Source: Flavobacteriales bacterium (GTDB lineage: Bacteria > Bacteroidota > Bacteroidia > Flavobacteriales_D > Sanyastnellaceae). From it: a DNA stretch of 64,000 nt. The notes under the pieces were generated by a model. It was given only the letters and a program-made list of their open reading frames with translations, had not been told where the DNA came from and searched no databases. This document shows positions 55,529-64,000 of the stretch, in pieces. The stretch covers positions 62,001 through 126,000 of the forward strand of contig JAKVAX010000006.1 in assembly GCA_022447625.1 (NCBI GenBank), in the 5' to 3' direction. Numbering within the stretch: the first letter of the stretch is position 1; each line of letters opens with the position of its first letter. The position numbers and the translations under genes are program-made.

Positions 55529-56803
55529 TTACTGAATGGCCTCGTTCAACAACTGACCGAAGCGGTAAATGTCTTCATATGAGTTGTACAAAGGTACGGG
55601 AGCCATTCGGATAACGTTTGGTTCTCGCCAATCTACAATCACTCCTGCTTCAGTGAGCTTATCAAATAGCGCCTTTCCTTGTCCGTGAGCCAGAATAGAA
55701 AGTTGACAGCCACGCTCATCATGAGAGCTTGGCGTAATAATCTCAAATTCGGCCTTGTCATTCGTGTTTGAAATATCCTTGATCACAAACTCCAGGAAAT
55801 CTGTCAGCTGACGACTCTTCGCTCGAAGATTAGCAAATCCAGCTGCCTTGAAGAGATCAAGGGAAGCACGGTGTGCCGCCATGTTAAAAACAGGTGCGTT
55901 ACTCAACTGCCATCCTTCAGCTCCTGGAATTGGTTTGAAACCTGCCTCCATCTGGAAACGAGATGACTTATCGTATCCCCACCATCCAGCGAAACGAGGG
56001 AGTTCTGGAGAGTTTGCATGACGTTCGTGTACGAAGATTCCAGAGACAGACCCCGGACCACTGTTCAAGTACTTATAAGTACACCAACAAGCGAAGTCTA
56101 CTCCCCAATCATGAAGGTGAAGGTCGACGTTACCAGCGCCGTGAGCTAAGTCGAAACCAACTGTGGCTCCAACGGCATGTCCGGCTTCAGTGATTTCACG
56201 CATACGGAATACTTGACCTGAATAGTAATTCACTCCACCGATCATTATCAATGCGATCTCGTCGCCATAATCATTGATTGCTTTAAGAATGTCTTCATGC
56301 TGAATCAGGTGTTCTCCATCACGTGGAGCGATCTCAATCAGGTGCTCTGAAGGATCTAAACCGTGAAAGCGCAACTGAGATTCAATCGCGTATTGATCGC
56401 TCGGAAAAGCTTTGGCTTCGCATAAAATCTTCGTCCGTTTCCCTTGTGGACGAAAAAAAGAAACCATCATCAAGTGAAGATTCACGGTCAAACCATTCAT
56501 CAACACCACTTCTTCAGGTTGAGCACCAACAATCATCGCCTCGTCCTCAGCGAAGATTTCGTGGTAAGCGTACCAAGGGTTTTTAGCATGAAAGTGTCCT
56601 TCCACACCCCAGGTTGCCCAGTCTTCGAGCTCTTGGTTGATGATGTCTTTCGCCTTCTTTGGCTGAAGGCCTAGCGAGTTGCCGGTGAAGTAAATAACCT
56701 CTTTCCCATTAATGACGGGAAAATGGAACTCATTCCTGAATCCAGACAGCTCGTCCTGCTGGTCAAGTGCTTTTGCGAAGTCAAGTGTATTATCAAAGTG
56801 CAT
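55529..56803 (-). CDS. kynU: kynureninase
   Basis: The 424-residue PLP enzyme hydrolyses kynurenine or 3-hydroxykynurenine to (3-hydroxy)anthranilate and alanine. [68 protein letters not shown] (PLP-Lys in TYKYLN) and [16 protein letters not shown] are all family blocks. The ATG at 56803 gives the usual start; 21 further codons upstream are out of place in the family. The ktrA-like gene follows 6 bases later, probably in one transcript. Function in NAD or tryptophan metabolism is established for the family. Confidence 0.94.
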   Translation of the reverse strand: MHFDNTLDFAKALDQQDELSGFRNEFHFPVINGKEVIYFTGNSLGLQPKKAKDIINQELEDWATWGVEGHFHAKNPWYAYHEIFAEDEAMIVGAQPEEVVLMNGLTVNLHLMMVSFFRPQGKRTKILCEAKAFPSDQYAIESQLRFHGLDPSEHLIEIAPRDGEHLIQHEDILKAINDYGDEIALIMIGGVNYYSGQVFRMREITEAGHAVGATVGFDLAHGAGNVDLHLHDWGVDFACWCTYKYLNSGPGSVSGIFVHERHANSPELPRFAGWWGYDKSSRFQMEAGFKPIPGAEGWQLSNAPVFNMAAHRASLDLFKAAGFANLRAKSRQLTDFLEFVIKDISNTNDKAEFEIITPSSHDERGCQLSILAHGQGKALFDKLTEAGVIVDWREPNVIRMAPVPLYNSYEDIYRFGQLLNEAIQ

Positions 56804-56823
56804 GGGGGGGCGATTGAAAGTCC

Positions 56824-56831
56824 TACTTTTG
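56824..56831 (+). promoter_or_regulatory. TAnnTTTG box upstream of hemL
   Basis: TACTTTTG matches the -7 consensus and lies 52 bases before the hemL ATG, between the divergent kynU and hemL. Confidence 0.45.
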
Positions 56832-56883
56832 CACCCCAAAGAAGGCCGAATTATATCAATATTCAAAAGGCATACGCAATCAT

Positions 56884-58185
56884 ATGATCAGTCGAGATAA
56901 ATCAGCATCCCTTTTTGTGACCGCAAATCAGTACTTCCCAGGTGGAGTTAATAGTCCGGTACGTGCATTTCGTTCAGTTGGTGGAACACCTTTGTTTATC
57001 GAGAAAGGTGACGGTCCATACATCTGGGATGCCGATGGGAATAAGTTCATCGATTTCTGTTGTTCATGGGGTCCACTGATCCTAGGACACAACAATCCTA
57101 AGGTTCGCAAGAACATCATTGGAGCAGTTGAAAACGGAACTTCCTTTGGTGCGCCAACTGTTTGGGAGAATAAACTGGCTGAGACGATCATATCAAATCA
57201 CCGCTACCTCGAAAAGATTCGCTTCGTGAGCTCTGGAACGGAGGCGGCGATGAGCGCCATTCGCCTAGCGCGAGGGGTGACAGGAAGAAGCAAGATCATC
57301 AAGTTCGAAGGGTGTTACCACGGACACGTAGATGCACTTTTGGTCAAAGCAGGTAGCGGCTTGGCTACGCTAGGAACGAGCACAAGCGCTGGGGTTCCCG
57401 AGGCTTATGCTCGTGAAACCATCGTATTGCCATTGAATGATAGAGCGGCTGTTGAACAAGCGATCGAAGACTACAAAGACGATATTGCTTGTGTCGCGAT
57501 TGAGCCGATTCCTGCGAATAACGGTCTGTTGATTCAAGATATTGAATTCTTGCGTTTCCTTCGAGAGGTGACCAAGCGAGAAGGCATCATCCTATTGTTT
57601 GACGAGGTCATCTCTGGTTTCCGCGTTGGCTTTTAAGGAGCTGCTGGTCTGTATGATATACAACCGGATGTCTTAGCTTTCGGTAAAATCATAGGTGGTG
57701 GAATGCCTGTAGGTGCTTACGCTTCTAGCGCTGAAATTATGGCGCATGTTGCTCCTGAAGGCGACGTTTACCAAGCGGGTACCCTGTCAGGAAACCCAGT
57801 AGCGATGGCTGCAGGTACGGCGCAGTTAGAGGCATGTTTGGAAGAAGGCTTCTACGAAGAACTTGAGCGTAAGACGAAGTTGTTGATCGATACCATCTTG
57901 ACACACACGAAGGCCAAAGGCTACCAGTTTAACATGTTCCATCGTGGATCTGTATTCTGGTTAGCATTTAGCGATAAGATCGCCATTCGTAAGTCGTCAG
58001 AGATTGATCCTGATAGCATGAAGTACTTCACGGTGCTTCACAAAGAGCTACTCGATCGAGGTGTTTACATTGGCCCTAGTGGCTACGAAGTAGGTTTCGT
58101 TTCTGCGGCACATTCAGATGAAGATATTCTCGCTAGCGCGGAAGCGTTTAAGGCCGCTTTGGATGTGGCGTTCTCAGCTGAGTAA
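56884..58185 (+). pseudogene. hemL: glutamate-1-semialdehyde 2,1-aminomutase with an in-frame TAA
   Basis: HemL converts glutamate-1-semialdehyde to 5-aminolevulinate. The first part (codons 1-250) runs from YFPGGVNSPVRAFRSVGG through RFVSSGTEAAMSAIRLARG to IILLFDEVISGFRVGF. TAA at 57634-57636 then interrupts, and the same frame goes on with GAAGLYDIQPDVLAFGKIIGGGMPVGAY, including the PLP-Lys at codon 268 (57685-57687). Only a single substitution from CAA or GAA is needed to restore it. The protein would otherwise be normal length (433 codons). It has a 13-mer copy at 58131-58143. It is either a sequence error, a real nonsense mutation or readthrough. Confidence 0.9.
58131..58143 (+). repeat. 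13-mer repeat CGCTAGCGCGGAA, copy 7
   Basis: Exact copy, sense near the 3' end of hemL, reading ASAE. Confidence 0.95.
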
Positions 58186-59034
58186 GTAAAATGCCACAGC
58201 TTGGATGATGATGGTTCCATCCACCCATCCAGTGAAGTACATTTCATCACGTTCGGGGTTTGAAGCGCCGATAAGGACTGCTGAAAGAATCAGCGAGAAC
58301 CACAAGGCATACAACTCATATGAGGTGTAAATCCCATCGCTGAAGTTGAGTGTGATCATGGTTCCTGCGACCACAATCCAGAAAAGTCCGTAGAGTTTTG
58401 CACCGTTGATCCCAAACAACTGGGCAGGCGTCTTCATGTTCGGACGATCCAGGTTCATGTCTCGGATTTCAAAGGGAACGGTGATGGCTACGATGAAGGC
58501 AAAACGTTCGACAATCAAAAACAAGCGATCAATTTGCCAGAGGTCATTATCCAGTTCGATGAAAGGTAAGATCACCGTGGCCATGGCCCAAACTAGGCCA
58601 ATTAGGTAGATCTTAATGAAGGGGAGATCTCGCAGTGCTTTCTTCGATTGTGAGCCACTGAATAGTCGCACTACATAAGCAAGCGATAGCATTCCGCCGA
58701 TGGCAAGCCAAATAAAAGTAAGCGGAGACAAAGTCCATACTAAGCCGAGCAAGATCAAAGCGCACAGTGCGGTAATCACGCGAAGCGTAACGCGGTTTCG
58801 GAATAGCCAGTTATTTCTTCCTGCCGTAATGTACTCTGGCCGGTCGTTCAGTTTGACCAGACGTTGAAAGTTGTAAGTGAAGAGGGTAGAGATACCAACG
58901 AACCAAGGTAGATAGGAATCTGAAAGGCCAATAATCGTGGTCGTCTGCCACGTGGCAAGACCAGCCCCTAATGCGATCCAAACATTACTGTAGACCGTGT
59001 TTCTCCAGTGTTTTTTAATCCAGAGAAACCGCAT
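58174..59034 (-). CDS. UbiA-like integral membrane protein
   Basis: The 286-residue protein has eight or nine hydrophobic helices and resembles UbiA prenyltransferases: the first helix-loop has TYNFQRLVKLND and a second acidic loop FEIRDMNLDRPNMKT, with DMNLD in place of DxxxD. The first aspartate-rich motif is degraded. It probably transfers a prenyl or similar lipid group in the inner membrane, or is an inactive relative. It ends 12 bases inside the convergent hemL 3' end. Confidence 0.6.
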   Translation of the reverse strand: MRFLWIKKHWRNTVYSNVWIALGAGLATWQTTTIIGLSDSYLPWFVGISTLFTYNFQRLVKLNDRPEYITAGRNNWLFRNRVTLRVITALCALILLGLVWTLSPLTFIWLAIGGMLSLAYVVRLFSGSQSKKALRDLPFIKIYLIGLVWAMATVILPFIELDNDLWQIDRLFLIVERFAFIVAITVPFEIRDMNLDRPNMKTPAQLFGINGAKLYGLFWIVVAGTMITLNFSDGIYTSYELYALWFSLILSAVLIGASNPERDEMYFTGWVDGTIIIQAVAFYLLS

Positions 59035-59036
59035 GT

Positions 59037-60065
59037 TTATCGGGTTAAGAAGTAGGCAGTCACTCCTAAGACACTCCCGAGAAAACTTCCTTTGAGTCCG
59101 GCAAGAAGCTTCTTTGGTCGCGCTACTCGCTCATATCCCATTGCATAGAGATCGTTGTACTTGTAATCAGGATTACTGATGCTGTTGCCTTGAATCTTAA
59201 TTACTGGAATGAGCTGAAGGATGGTGTATCCAACAGGTGGGAGGATAGTCAGAATCAATCCCCCGCCTGCAAAGAATGCCGTAGCACCCCCAGTCAATAC
59301 CCCAACGATAAAGGTTGGTCCGGTCTTGAACCCGGTTCGAGCATCTTGTTCTCCGGCGATGTAGATGCGCATTTCATCAACGGTAAGATCGTCGCCAATC
59401 AATTCATCAGGTGAGTAGAGTATCCACTCGCCATCGTCAAAACTGATGGAGAATATTTCTGATTTGTGGATGGACTGTGTTCTCTTCTTTCCGTTTCGTT
59501 TTTCGGTTTCGATAACGACATCAATGCCATCAACGGAGAGGATGGTACCTTCTACCACGTGACCTGACATGCGAAGCACGCTTCCTTTCGCTGGCATGCT
59601 TGGTACCTGGAAGAACGACAAGTTGAAGACATCAAGTGAGTCTTCTACATTCGGTAATTGATCTACTTCAGGAAGAAAGAATACCGCCGCCCAATCCGTT
59701 CCGTTCGTTGAATTGGCTGCGTCAAGTGATACTTTGACCGACGATTCCGCGCTAGCGAGATCACCAGATATCAGAATAGGCCCATCCTTGCAATCACGAA
59801 GAACTTCAACACCCGGTTGATCAATCAAAAGGTGGTGAACAAACCAGTCTTCAATACCTTTTTGAATGCTGTCAGGAACTTCAGCGCCTTGAAATTCGGA
59901 GACACAAACGCTGTCTGCGACTTGAAGTCGAAGTGTCTGAACAAGGTCATCGGTCGTGTTAGATAAGGTTCGATCCCACGGATGCTGGGCATGAAGCGTA
60001 CTAACGAGTGTAAGCCCCAGCAGCAAGAACAAAGTGCGCAATAGCATGGTTTGCATTTTGATCAA
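59037..60065 (-). CDS. exported membrane-associated hypothetical protein
   Basis: The 342-residue protein has a signal peptide (LLRTLFLLLGLTLVSTLHAQ). A beta-rich domain contains VLRMSGHVVEGTILSVDGIDVVIETE. The last 120 residues carry hydrophobic segments (GPTFIVGVLTGGATAFFAGGGL and KGSFLGSVLGVTAYFLTR), which look like membrane helices or a glycine-rich pore. I recognise no family. A 13-mer copy lies at 59745-59757 (ASAE in frame). It is 2 bases upstream of the UbiA-like gene on the same strand and may share its transcript. Confidence 0.65.
   Translation of the reverse strand: MIKMQTMLLRTLFLLLGLTLVSTLHAQHPWDRTLSNTTDDLVQTLRLQVADSVCVSEFQGAEVPDSIQKGIEDWFVHHLLIDQPGVEVLRDCKDGPILISGDLASAESSVKVSLDAANSTNGTDWAAVFFLPEVDQLPNVEDSLDVFNLSFFQVPSMPAKGSVLRMSGHVVEGTILSVDGIDVVIETEKRNGKKRTQSIHKSEIFSISFDDGEWILYSPDELIGDDLTVDEMRIYIAGEQDARTGFKTGPTFIVGVLTGGATAFFAGGGLILTILPPVGYTILQLIPVIKIQGNSISNPDYKYNDLYAMGYERVARPKKLLAGLKGSFLGSVLGVTAYFLTR
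59745..59757 (-). repeat. 13-mer repeat CGCTAGCGCGGAA, copy 8
   Basis: Exact copy, sense within the exported hypothetical gene, reading ASAE. Confidence 0.95.
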
Positions 60066-60192
60066 AGTTAGTCGTGGAAATCAAGCCACTCATCAAAGCG
60101 AACGGATTGTTCCCACAAGCCTGATGTTGATTGTTGGAAAGAAGTTGATGAATAGCAATCTGATACAGTGAGGAATCACATAGACGAAGCTG

Positions 60193-60200
60193 TATATTTG
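60193..60200 (+). promoter_or_regulatory. TAnnTTTG box of gcvP
   Basis: TATATTTG matches the -7 consensus and lies 28 bases before the gcvP ATG. Confidence 0.55.
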
Positions 60201-60228
60201 CACTCGCTAAGAACCTAGATTTGCGCCC

Positions 60229-63075
60229 ATGAAAACAGGCACCTTTGCATCGCGGCACATTGGCCCGCGTGAATCAGAAATCGAGCATATGCTCGAGGTA
60301 ACAGGACATGCTTCTGTTGATGAATTGGTTTCTAAGACAGTGCCGGAGAGAATCCGCCTGCAAAATGAACTTGACCTTCCAGCTCCAATGACGGAGCACG
60401 CTTATCTCAAGCACTTGAAAGGTCTGGCTTCTAAAAACAAGATTTACAATACCTACATTGGAATGGGATACTACCCAACGGTTGTTCCTTCAGTGATTCA
60501 GCGTAATGTATTGGAGAATCCCGGATGGTACACGGCTTACACGCCCTACCAAGCTGAGATTGCTCAAGGGCGCTTGGAAGCGCTGTTGAATTTCCAGACG
60601 ATGGTTAGTGATCTGACAGGTCTTCCGATTGCAAACGCGTCACTTCTTGACGAAGGTACCGCTGCTGCCGAGGCGATGTTGATGCTGCTTCACGCTCGTC
60701 CACGTCCTAAAGTCAAAGCAGGGGCTCTCCGCTTCTTGGTGGATGAACACATGTTCCCTCAGACATTGGATGTGTTGAAGATGCGTGCGAAGCACTTAAA
60801 CATTCAACTTGAAGTGAAGCCATGGCGTGAATTCGACCTCAATGAAGACGTTTTCGGATGCATGCTTCAATACCCGAACGGAATTGGAGGAGTAGAAGAC
60901 TACACTGCATTCACTGAGGCTGCACAAGAGAACGGTGTGCCGGTAGCTGTGGCTACAGACCTTGCGGCATTGGCATTGTTAAAACCCCCAGGAGAATGGG
61001 GGGCTGAAGTGGTGTTTGGTAACTCACAACGCTTCGGTGTGCCTATGGGTTACGGTGGACCACACGCAGCGTTCTTCGCAACAACAGAAAATTATAAGCG
61101 TCAAATTCCAGGACGAATCATCGGTGTTTCTACTGGTCGTCTTGGTGAGCAAGGACTTCGCATGGCACTTCAAACACGCGAACAACACATTCGTCGTGAT
61201 AAGGCTACGAGTAACATCTGTACCGCTCAGGCGCTCTTGGCCGTGATGGCATCGATGTACGCAGTTTACCATGGACAAGATGGTATCAAGCGTATCTCTC
61301 AAGAGATCCACCAGAAGGCTCGCTTGGTTGAAACAAGCATGAAGGCGAAAGGAATGGAGCAAGTGAATGCCCATTACTTTGACACGCTTTGTTTCAAAGT
61401 GCCTAGTGCAGATGCGATGACATCAAAAGCAGAGGCGGCAGGTGTGAATCTTCGCTTCATCAATGAAAACCACGTTGGAATTTCACTGTGTGAAGTAGAT
61501 GATCATGAAAGCATTGATCTTTTGCTTTCGATTTTTGACGCTAGCGCGGAAGGTGATATGAGTGCACAGCCAACGGCAGTTGGATTGATGAATCGCTCAA
61601 GCGAATACCTTTCGCACCCGGTGTTCAATAGCTACCATTCTGAAACAGACATGATGCGCTACTTGAAGCGCCTCGAGAATAAAGACCTTTCATTGACGCA
61701 CGCGATGATTCCTTTAGGATCATGTACAATGAAGTTGAATGCAGCGAGTGAATTGTTGCCATTGACTTGGCCAGAGTTCGCTCAACTTCACCCATTTGCA
61801 CCAGTGGATCAAGCAGTGGGTTACCACGAAATGATCGAAGAGCTTCGTGTCAACTTGAATGAGATCACTGGATTCGCAGATACAAGTCTGCAACCAAATT
61901 CAGGAGCTTCAGGAGAATACACAGGATTATTGGTGATCCGCGCTTACCACGAGTCGCGTGGTGAAGCACACCGTGATATCTGTTTGATTCCATCAAGTGC
62001 CCATGGAACGAACCCGGCTTCAGCGGTAATGGCTGGTATGAAGGTTGTCGTGACCAAGTGTGATGAAAACGGGAACGTTGATATCGAAGACTTGCGTGCA
62101 CGCGCTGAGGAGTATTCTGATCGCTTAGGTGCATTGATGATTACTTACCCATCAACGCACGGTGTATACGAAGAAGATGTGTTGGAGATCAATGCGTTGA
62201 TCCATGAGCACGGTGGTCAAGTATATATGGATGGAGCCAACATGAACGCTCAGGTAGGCTTGACCAACCCTGGGAATATCGGGGCAGATGTGTGCCACTT
62301 GAACTTACACAAAACCTTCGCGATTCCTCACGGAGGTGGAGGCCCTGGTATGGGACCTATCTGCGTGGCTTCGCACCTTGCACCATTCCTTCCTGGAAAC
62401 CCAGTGATTGAAACAGGAGGAGAGCATGCGATTAGCGCAGTAGCTTCGGCTCCGTACGGAAGTGCATTAATCTTGTTGATTTCCTACGGTTACATCAAGA
62501 TGCTCGGTTCAGACGGACTGCGTCAAAGCACAGAAATGGCGATCCTGAATGCGAACTACATCAAGGCGAAGATTCGCGCAGCGTACGATGTATTGTACCA
62601 AGGAAAGAACAATACAGTAGCGCACGAGATGATCATTGATTGTCGCGACTTTAAAAAGGTAGGCATCGAAGTAGCAGATATCGCAAAGCGATTGATCGAT
62701 TACGGATTCCACGCACCAACGGTTTCATTCCCTGTGGCCGGTACATTGATGATCGAGCCAACAGAGAGCGAAGGAGTAGAAGAACTAGATCGTTTTTGTG
62801 AAGCGATGTTGGCGATTCGCGAAGAGATCGCAGAGATCGAGCGAGGAGAGGTAGATCAAGATGACAACGTATTGAAGATGGCTCCTCACACAGCTACTGA
62901 GTTAATCAGCAGCGTATGGGCCCATTCATACTCTCGTGAAAAAGCGGCTTATCCAGTAGCATCATTGAAAGATGCAAAGTTCTGGGTGAGCATTAGTCGA
63001 GTAGATAATGCCAGTGGAGATCGCAACTTGATCTGTACTTGTCCACCACTTGAAAACTACATGGAAACGGTGTAA
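60229..63075 (+). CDS. gcvP: glycine dehydrogenase (aminomethyl-transferring), P-protein
   Basis: The 948-residue PLP enzyme decarboxylates glycine and loads the aminomethyl group on GcvH in the glycine cleavage system. [17 protein letters not shown] opens the protein. Both homologous halves are fused in one chain, as in Bacteroidota and E. coli. The PLP-Lys lies in [43 protein letters not shown] and [14 protein letters not shown] are standard. A 13-mer copy at 61539-61551 encodes ASAE between the halves. A perfect terminator follows. GcvT and GcvH are not in the window. Confidence 0.97.
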   Translation: MKTGTFASRHIGPRESEIEHMLEVTGHASVDELVSKTVPERIRLQNELDLPAPMTEHAYLKHLKGLASKNKIYNTYIGMGYYPTVVPSVIQRNVLENPGWYTAYTPYQAEIAQGRLEALLNFQTMVSDLTGLPIANASLLDEGTAAAEAMLMLLHARPRPKVKAGALRFLVDEHMFPQTLDVLKMRAKHLNIQLEVKPWREFDLNEDVFGCMLQYPNGIGGVEDYTAFTEAAQENGVPVAVATDLAALALLKPPGEWGAEVVFGNSQRFGVPMGYGGPHAAFFATTENYKRQIPGRIIGVSTGRLGEQGLRMALQTREQHIRRDKATSNICTAQALLAVMASMYAVYHGQDGIKRISQEIHQKARLVETSMKAKGMEQVNAHYFDTLCFKVPSADAMTSKAEAAGVNLRFINENHVGISLCEVDDHESIDLLLSIFDASAEGDMSAQPTAVGLMNRSSEYLSHPVFNSYHSETDMMRYLKRLENKDLSLTHAMIPLGSCTMKLNAASELLPLTWPEFAQLHPFAPVDQAVGYHEMIEELRVNLNEITGFADTSLQPNSGASGEYTGLLVIRAYHESRGEAHRDICLIPSSAHGTNPASAVMAGMKVVVTKCDENGNVDIEDLRARAEEYSDRLGALMITYPSTHGVYEEDVLEINALIHEHGGQVYMDGANMNAQVGLTNPGNIGADVCHLNLHKTFAIPHGGGGPGMGPICVASHLAPFLPGNPVIETGGEHAISAVASAPYGSALILLISYGYIKMLGSDGLRQSTEMAILNANYIKAKIRAAYDVLYQGKNNTVAHEMIIDCRDFKKVGIEVADIAKRLIDYGFHAPTVSFPVAGTLMIEPTESEGVEELDRFCEAMLAIREEIAEIERGEVDQDDNVLKMAPHTATELISSVWAHSYSREKAAYPVASLKDAKFWVSISRVDNASGDRNLICTCPPLENYMETV
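61539..61551 (+). repeat. 13-mer repeat CGCTAGCGCGGAA, copy 9
   Basis: Exact copy, sense within gcvP, reading ASAE. Confidence 0.95.
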
Positions 63076-63096
63076 ATATTGTTTTGTGAAAGCAAT

Positions 63097-63137
63097 AAAA
63101 GCCCGGGTGTATATGACGTTTACACCCGGGTTTCTTT
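63097..63137 (+). terminator. rho-independent terminator after gcvP
   Basis: CCCGGGTGTA (63102-63111) and TACACCCGGG (63121-63130) form a perfect 10-base stem with A before and TTTCTTTTT after. The 13-mer repeat follows 7 bases beyond. Confidence 0.92.
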
Positions 63138-63143
63138 TTGTTT

Positions 63144-63156
63144 CGCTAGCGCGGAA
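63144..63156 (+). repeat. 13-mer repeat CGCTAGCGCGGAA, copy 10
   Basis: Exact copy 7 bases beyond the gcvP terminator, in non-coding DNA. Confidence 0.95.
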
Positions 63157-63292
63157 AGGGCTTGGGACATGGGGATTCTATGAATCCTGTACTTGGTTGA
63201 ATCCGGCCGGCATGCGTCATTTACAGAAGTGACCGTTGATCAGGTTCGCAAGCCTGCTTAAAATCTCTTAATAACTCAAGGTTAAAGATTTC

Positions 63293-63300
63293 TATATTTG
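63293..63300 (+). promoter_or_regulatory. TAnnTTTG box of the right-edge secreted gene
   Basis: TATATTTG matches the -7 consensus and lies 44 bases before the ATG at 63345. Confidence 0.5.
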
Positions 63301-63344
63301 CTGCGCTTGATTAGTTTACGAATCCTATTTAAATCTAAATGATT

Positions 63345-64000
63345 ATGAAGAAAGTTTACGCGATGTTGTTCGTGTCACTTTTTGCTATCGGTGCGAGTGC
63401 ACAGCACGTAATGTCACCTTACGCTAAAGGCAAGGACAAAGAAATGAAGCGTGCGAATAACAGCCAGACGCAAGTCAATACTGACCGTGAAGTGTTCTAC
63501 ACGAATGACTTCTCTGAGTGTTCTGACTTTGTTATCGACAACGCTTATGACAATGGTTTCACACAGTTCGTTTCAGATCTGAACTTCGAATGTGGTGATG
63601 TGCTACCTGAAGGACCGGCTGCAATTGATCCTGTAGCTTCTACAACCGCTGACAACGGTTTTATGATGATCGACTCTGATGAGTACGGTGGTGAAGAAGG
63701 TTTTGACGGAATTGAAAACAGCTGGTTCCAAACAGCGAACCCAATCAACTGTGCGGATCACCTGTTCGTATCTCTAAGCTTTGAGACGTTCTACCGCATG
63801 TGGGATAACGGCTCATCTGATGGAAATGAGTACTGTCTAGTAGAGATTTCTCGTGACGGTGAAACTTGGCCAGACGTTGAAACGTTTGAAGTAGAAGAAG
63901 GTATGGTTGACTTCGGTGACGGAGACGGCATGGTGCAGGCTCGTTGGGAGCTTTGGCCAGAAATGCAGACTCAAGACCCTGTAGACAACCCAACCTTATT
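63345..64000 (+). CDS. secreted protein, partial at the right edge
   Basis: The frame begins MKKVYAMLFVSLFAIGASAQ, a clear signal peptide, and stays open to the edge (about 218 residues). The mature part has acidic beta-rich sequence: EVFYTNDFSECSDFVI, NSWFQTANPINC and LFVSLSFETFYRMWDN, resembling the MAM/laminin-like or discoidin-type modules placed at the start of many T9SS cargo proteins. The C-terminus is not visible, so a sorting domain cannot be checked. Confidence 0.8.
   Translation, partial: MKKVYAMLFVSLFAIGASAQHVMSPYAKGKDKEMKRANNSQTQVNTDREVFYTNDFSECSDFVIDNAYDNGFTQFVSDLNFECGDVLPEGPAAIDPVASTTADNGFMMIDSDEYGGEEGFDGIENSWFQTANPINCADHLFVSLSFETFYRMWDNGSSDGNEYCLVEISRDGETWPDVETFEVEEGMVDFGDGDGMVQARWELWPEMQTQDPVDNPTL

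Noticed and set aside
63050-63232. Plus-strand frame over the gcvP terminator
   Set aside because: It covers the end of gcvP and the terminator hairpin and has no independent start or protein features.

Overview
The window is chromosomal DNA from a member of the Bacteroidota, most likely a marine Flavobacteriales of the Cryomorphaceae/Schleiferiaceae kind. The lineage is an inference. It rests on type IX secretion (T9SS) cargo with C-terminal sorting domains, a PorV/PorQ-family barrel, a C25 PorU-like peptidase, a giant adhesin with a gliding-associated C-terminus, an L21 protein with a helix-hairpin-helix tail, and repeated TAnnTTTG promoter boxes instead of strong Shine-Dalgarno sites. No rRNA, tRNA, IS element, prophage or CRISPR array is visible.

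Layout. 1-2254: PorU-like C25 peptidase (minus strand, runs off the left edge), then a repeat-rich gap with eight GGTCCAC units. 2.6-7.3 kb: plsC, aspS and a B12/radical-SAM protein. 7.3-14 kb: small envelope genes, a signal-less solute-binding protein, outer-membrane barrels (one split by a frameshift, two tandem paralogues), a lysoplasmalogenase and a sterol-desaturase homologue. 14-16.3 kb: DUF4286, rsmA, fbp. 16.3-20.8 kb: secreted CotH protein, lipase and zinc peptidase. 21.4-29 kb: mfd, lipoprotein, kelch protein, truB, queA, TM2 protein. 29-33.8 kb: TPR protein, lipoprotein, serS, rpmA, rplU (minus strand). 33.8-37.6 kb: EamA transporter, HMA-like lipoprotein, ctaA, PorV/PorQ. 37.7-40.5 kb: hemD, hemC, hemA. 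40.5-46 kb: dockerin-like secreted protein, nrdB, secA. 46-50.2 kb: DUF72, comF, fRMsr, Big_5 lipoprotein. 50.2-54.8 kb: adhesin. 54.8-64 kb: ktrA-like, kynU, hemL, UbiA-like, a hypothetical, gcvP and a secreted protein cut by the right edge.

Themes. Heme synthesis is well covered (hemA, hemC, hemD, hemL, plus ctaA for heme A). Translation and tRNA functions are scattered through the window (aspS, serS, truB, queA, rsmA, rplU, rpmA). secA feeds the Sec-dependent exports, several of which are T9SS cargo.

Most notable observations. (1) An exact 13-mer, CGCTAGCGCGGAA, occurs ten times (plus one copy with a single mismatch), in genes and between them and on both strands. This is far above chance and no annotated feature explains it. 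(2) hemD lacks a usual start codon but is reached from the end of hemC by a -1 shift on a run of nine A, suggesting a frameshift or slippage HemC-HemD fusion. (3) hemL has an in-frame TAA, serS a one-base frameshift at codon 8, the sterol desaturase has no ATG/GTG/TTG start, one barrel gene is split, and nrdB lacks its usual tail. So many lesions in 64 kb may reflect sequence errors, so each needs read-level checking.
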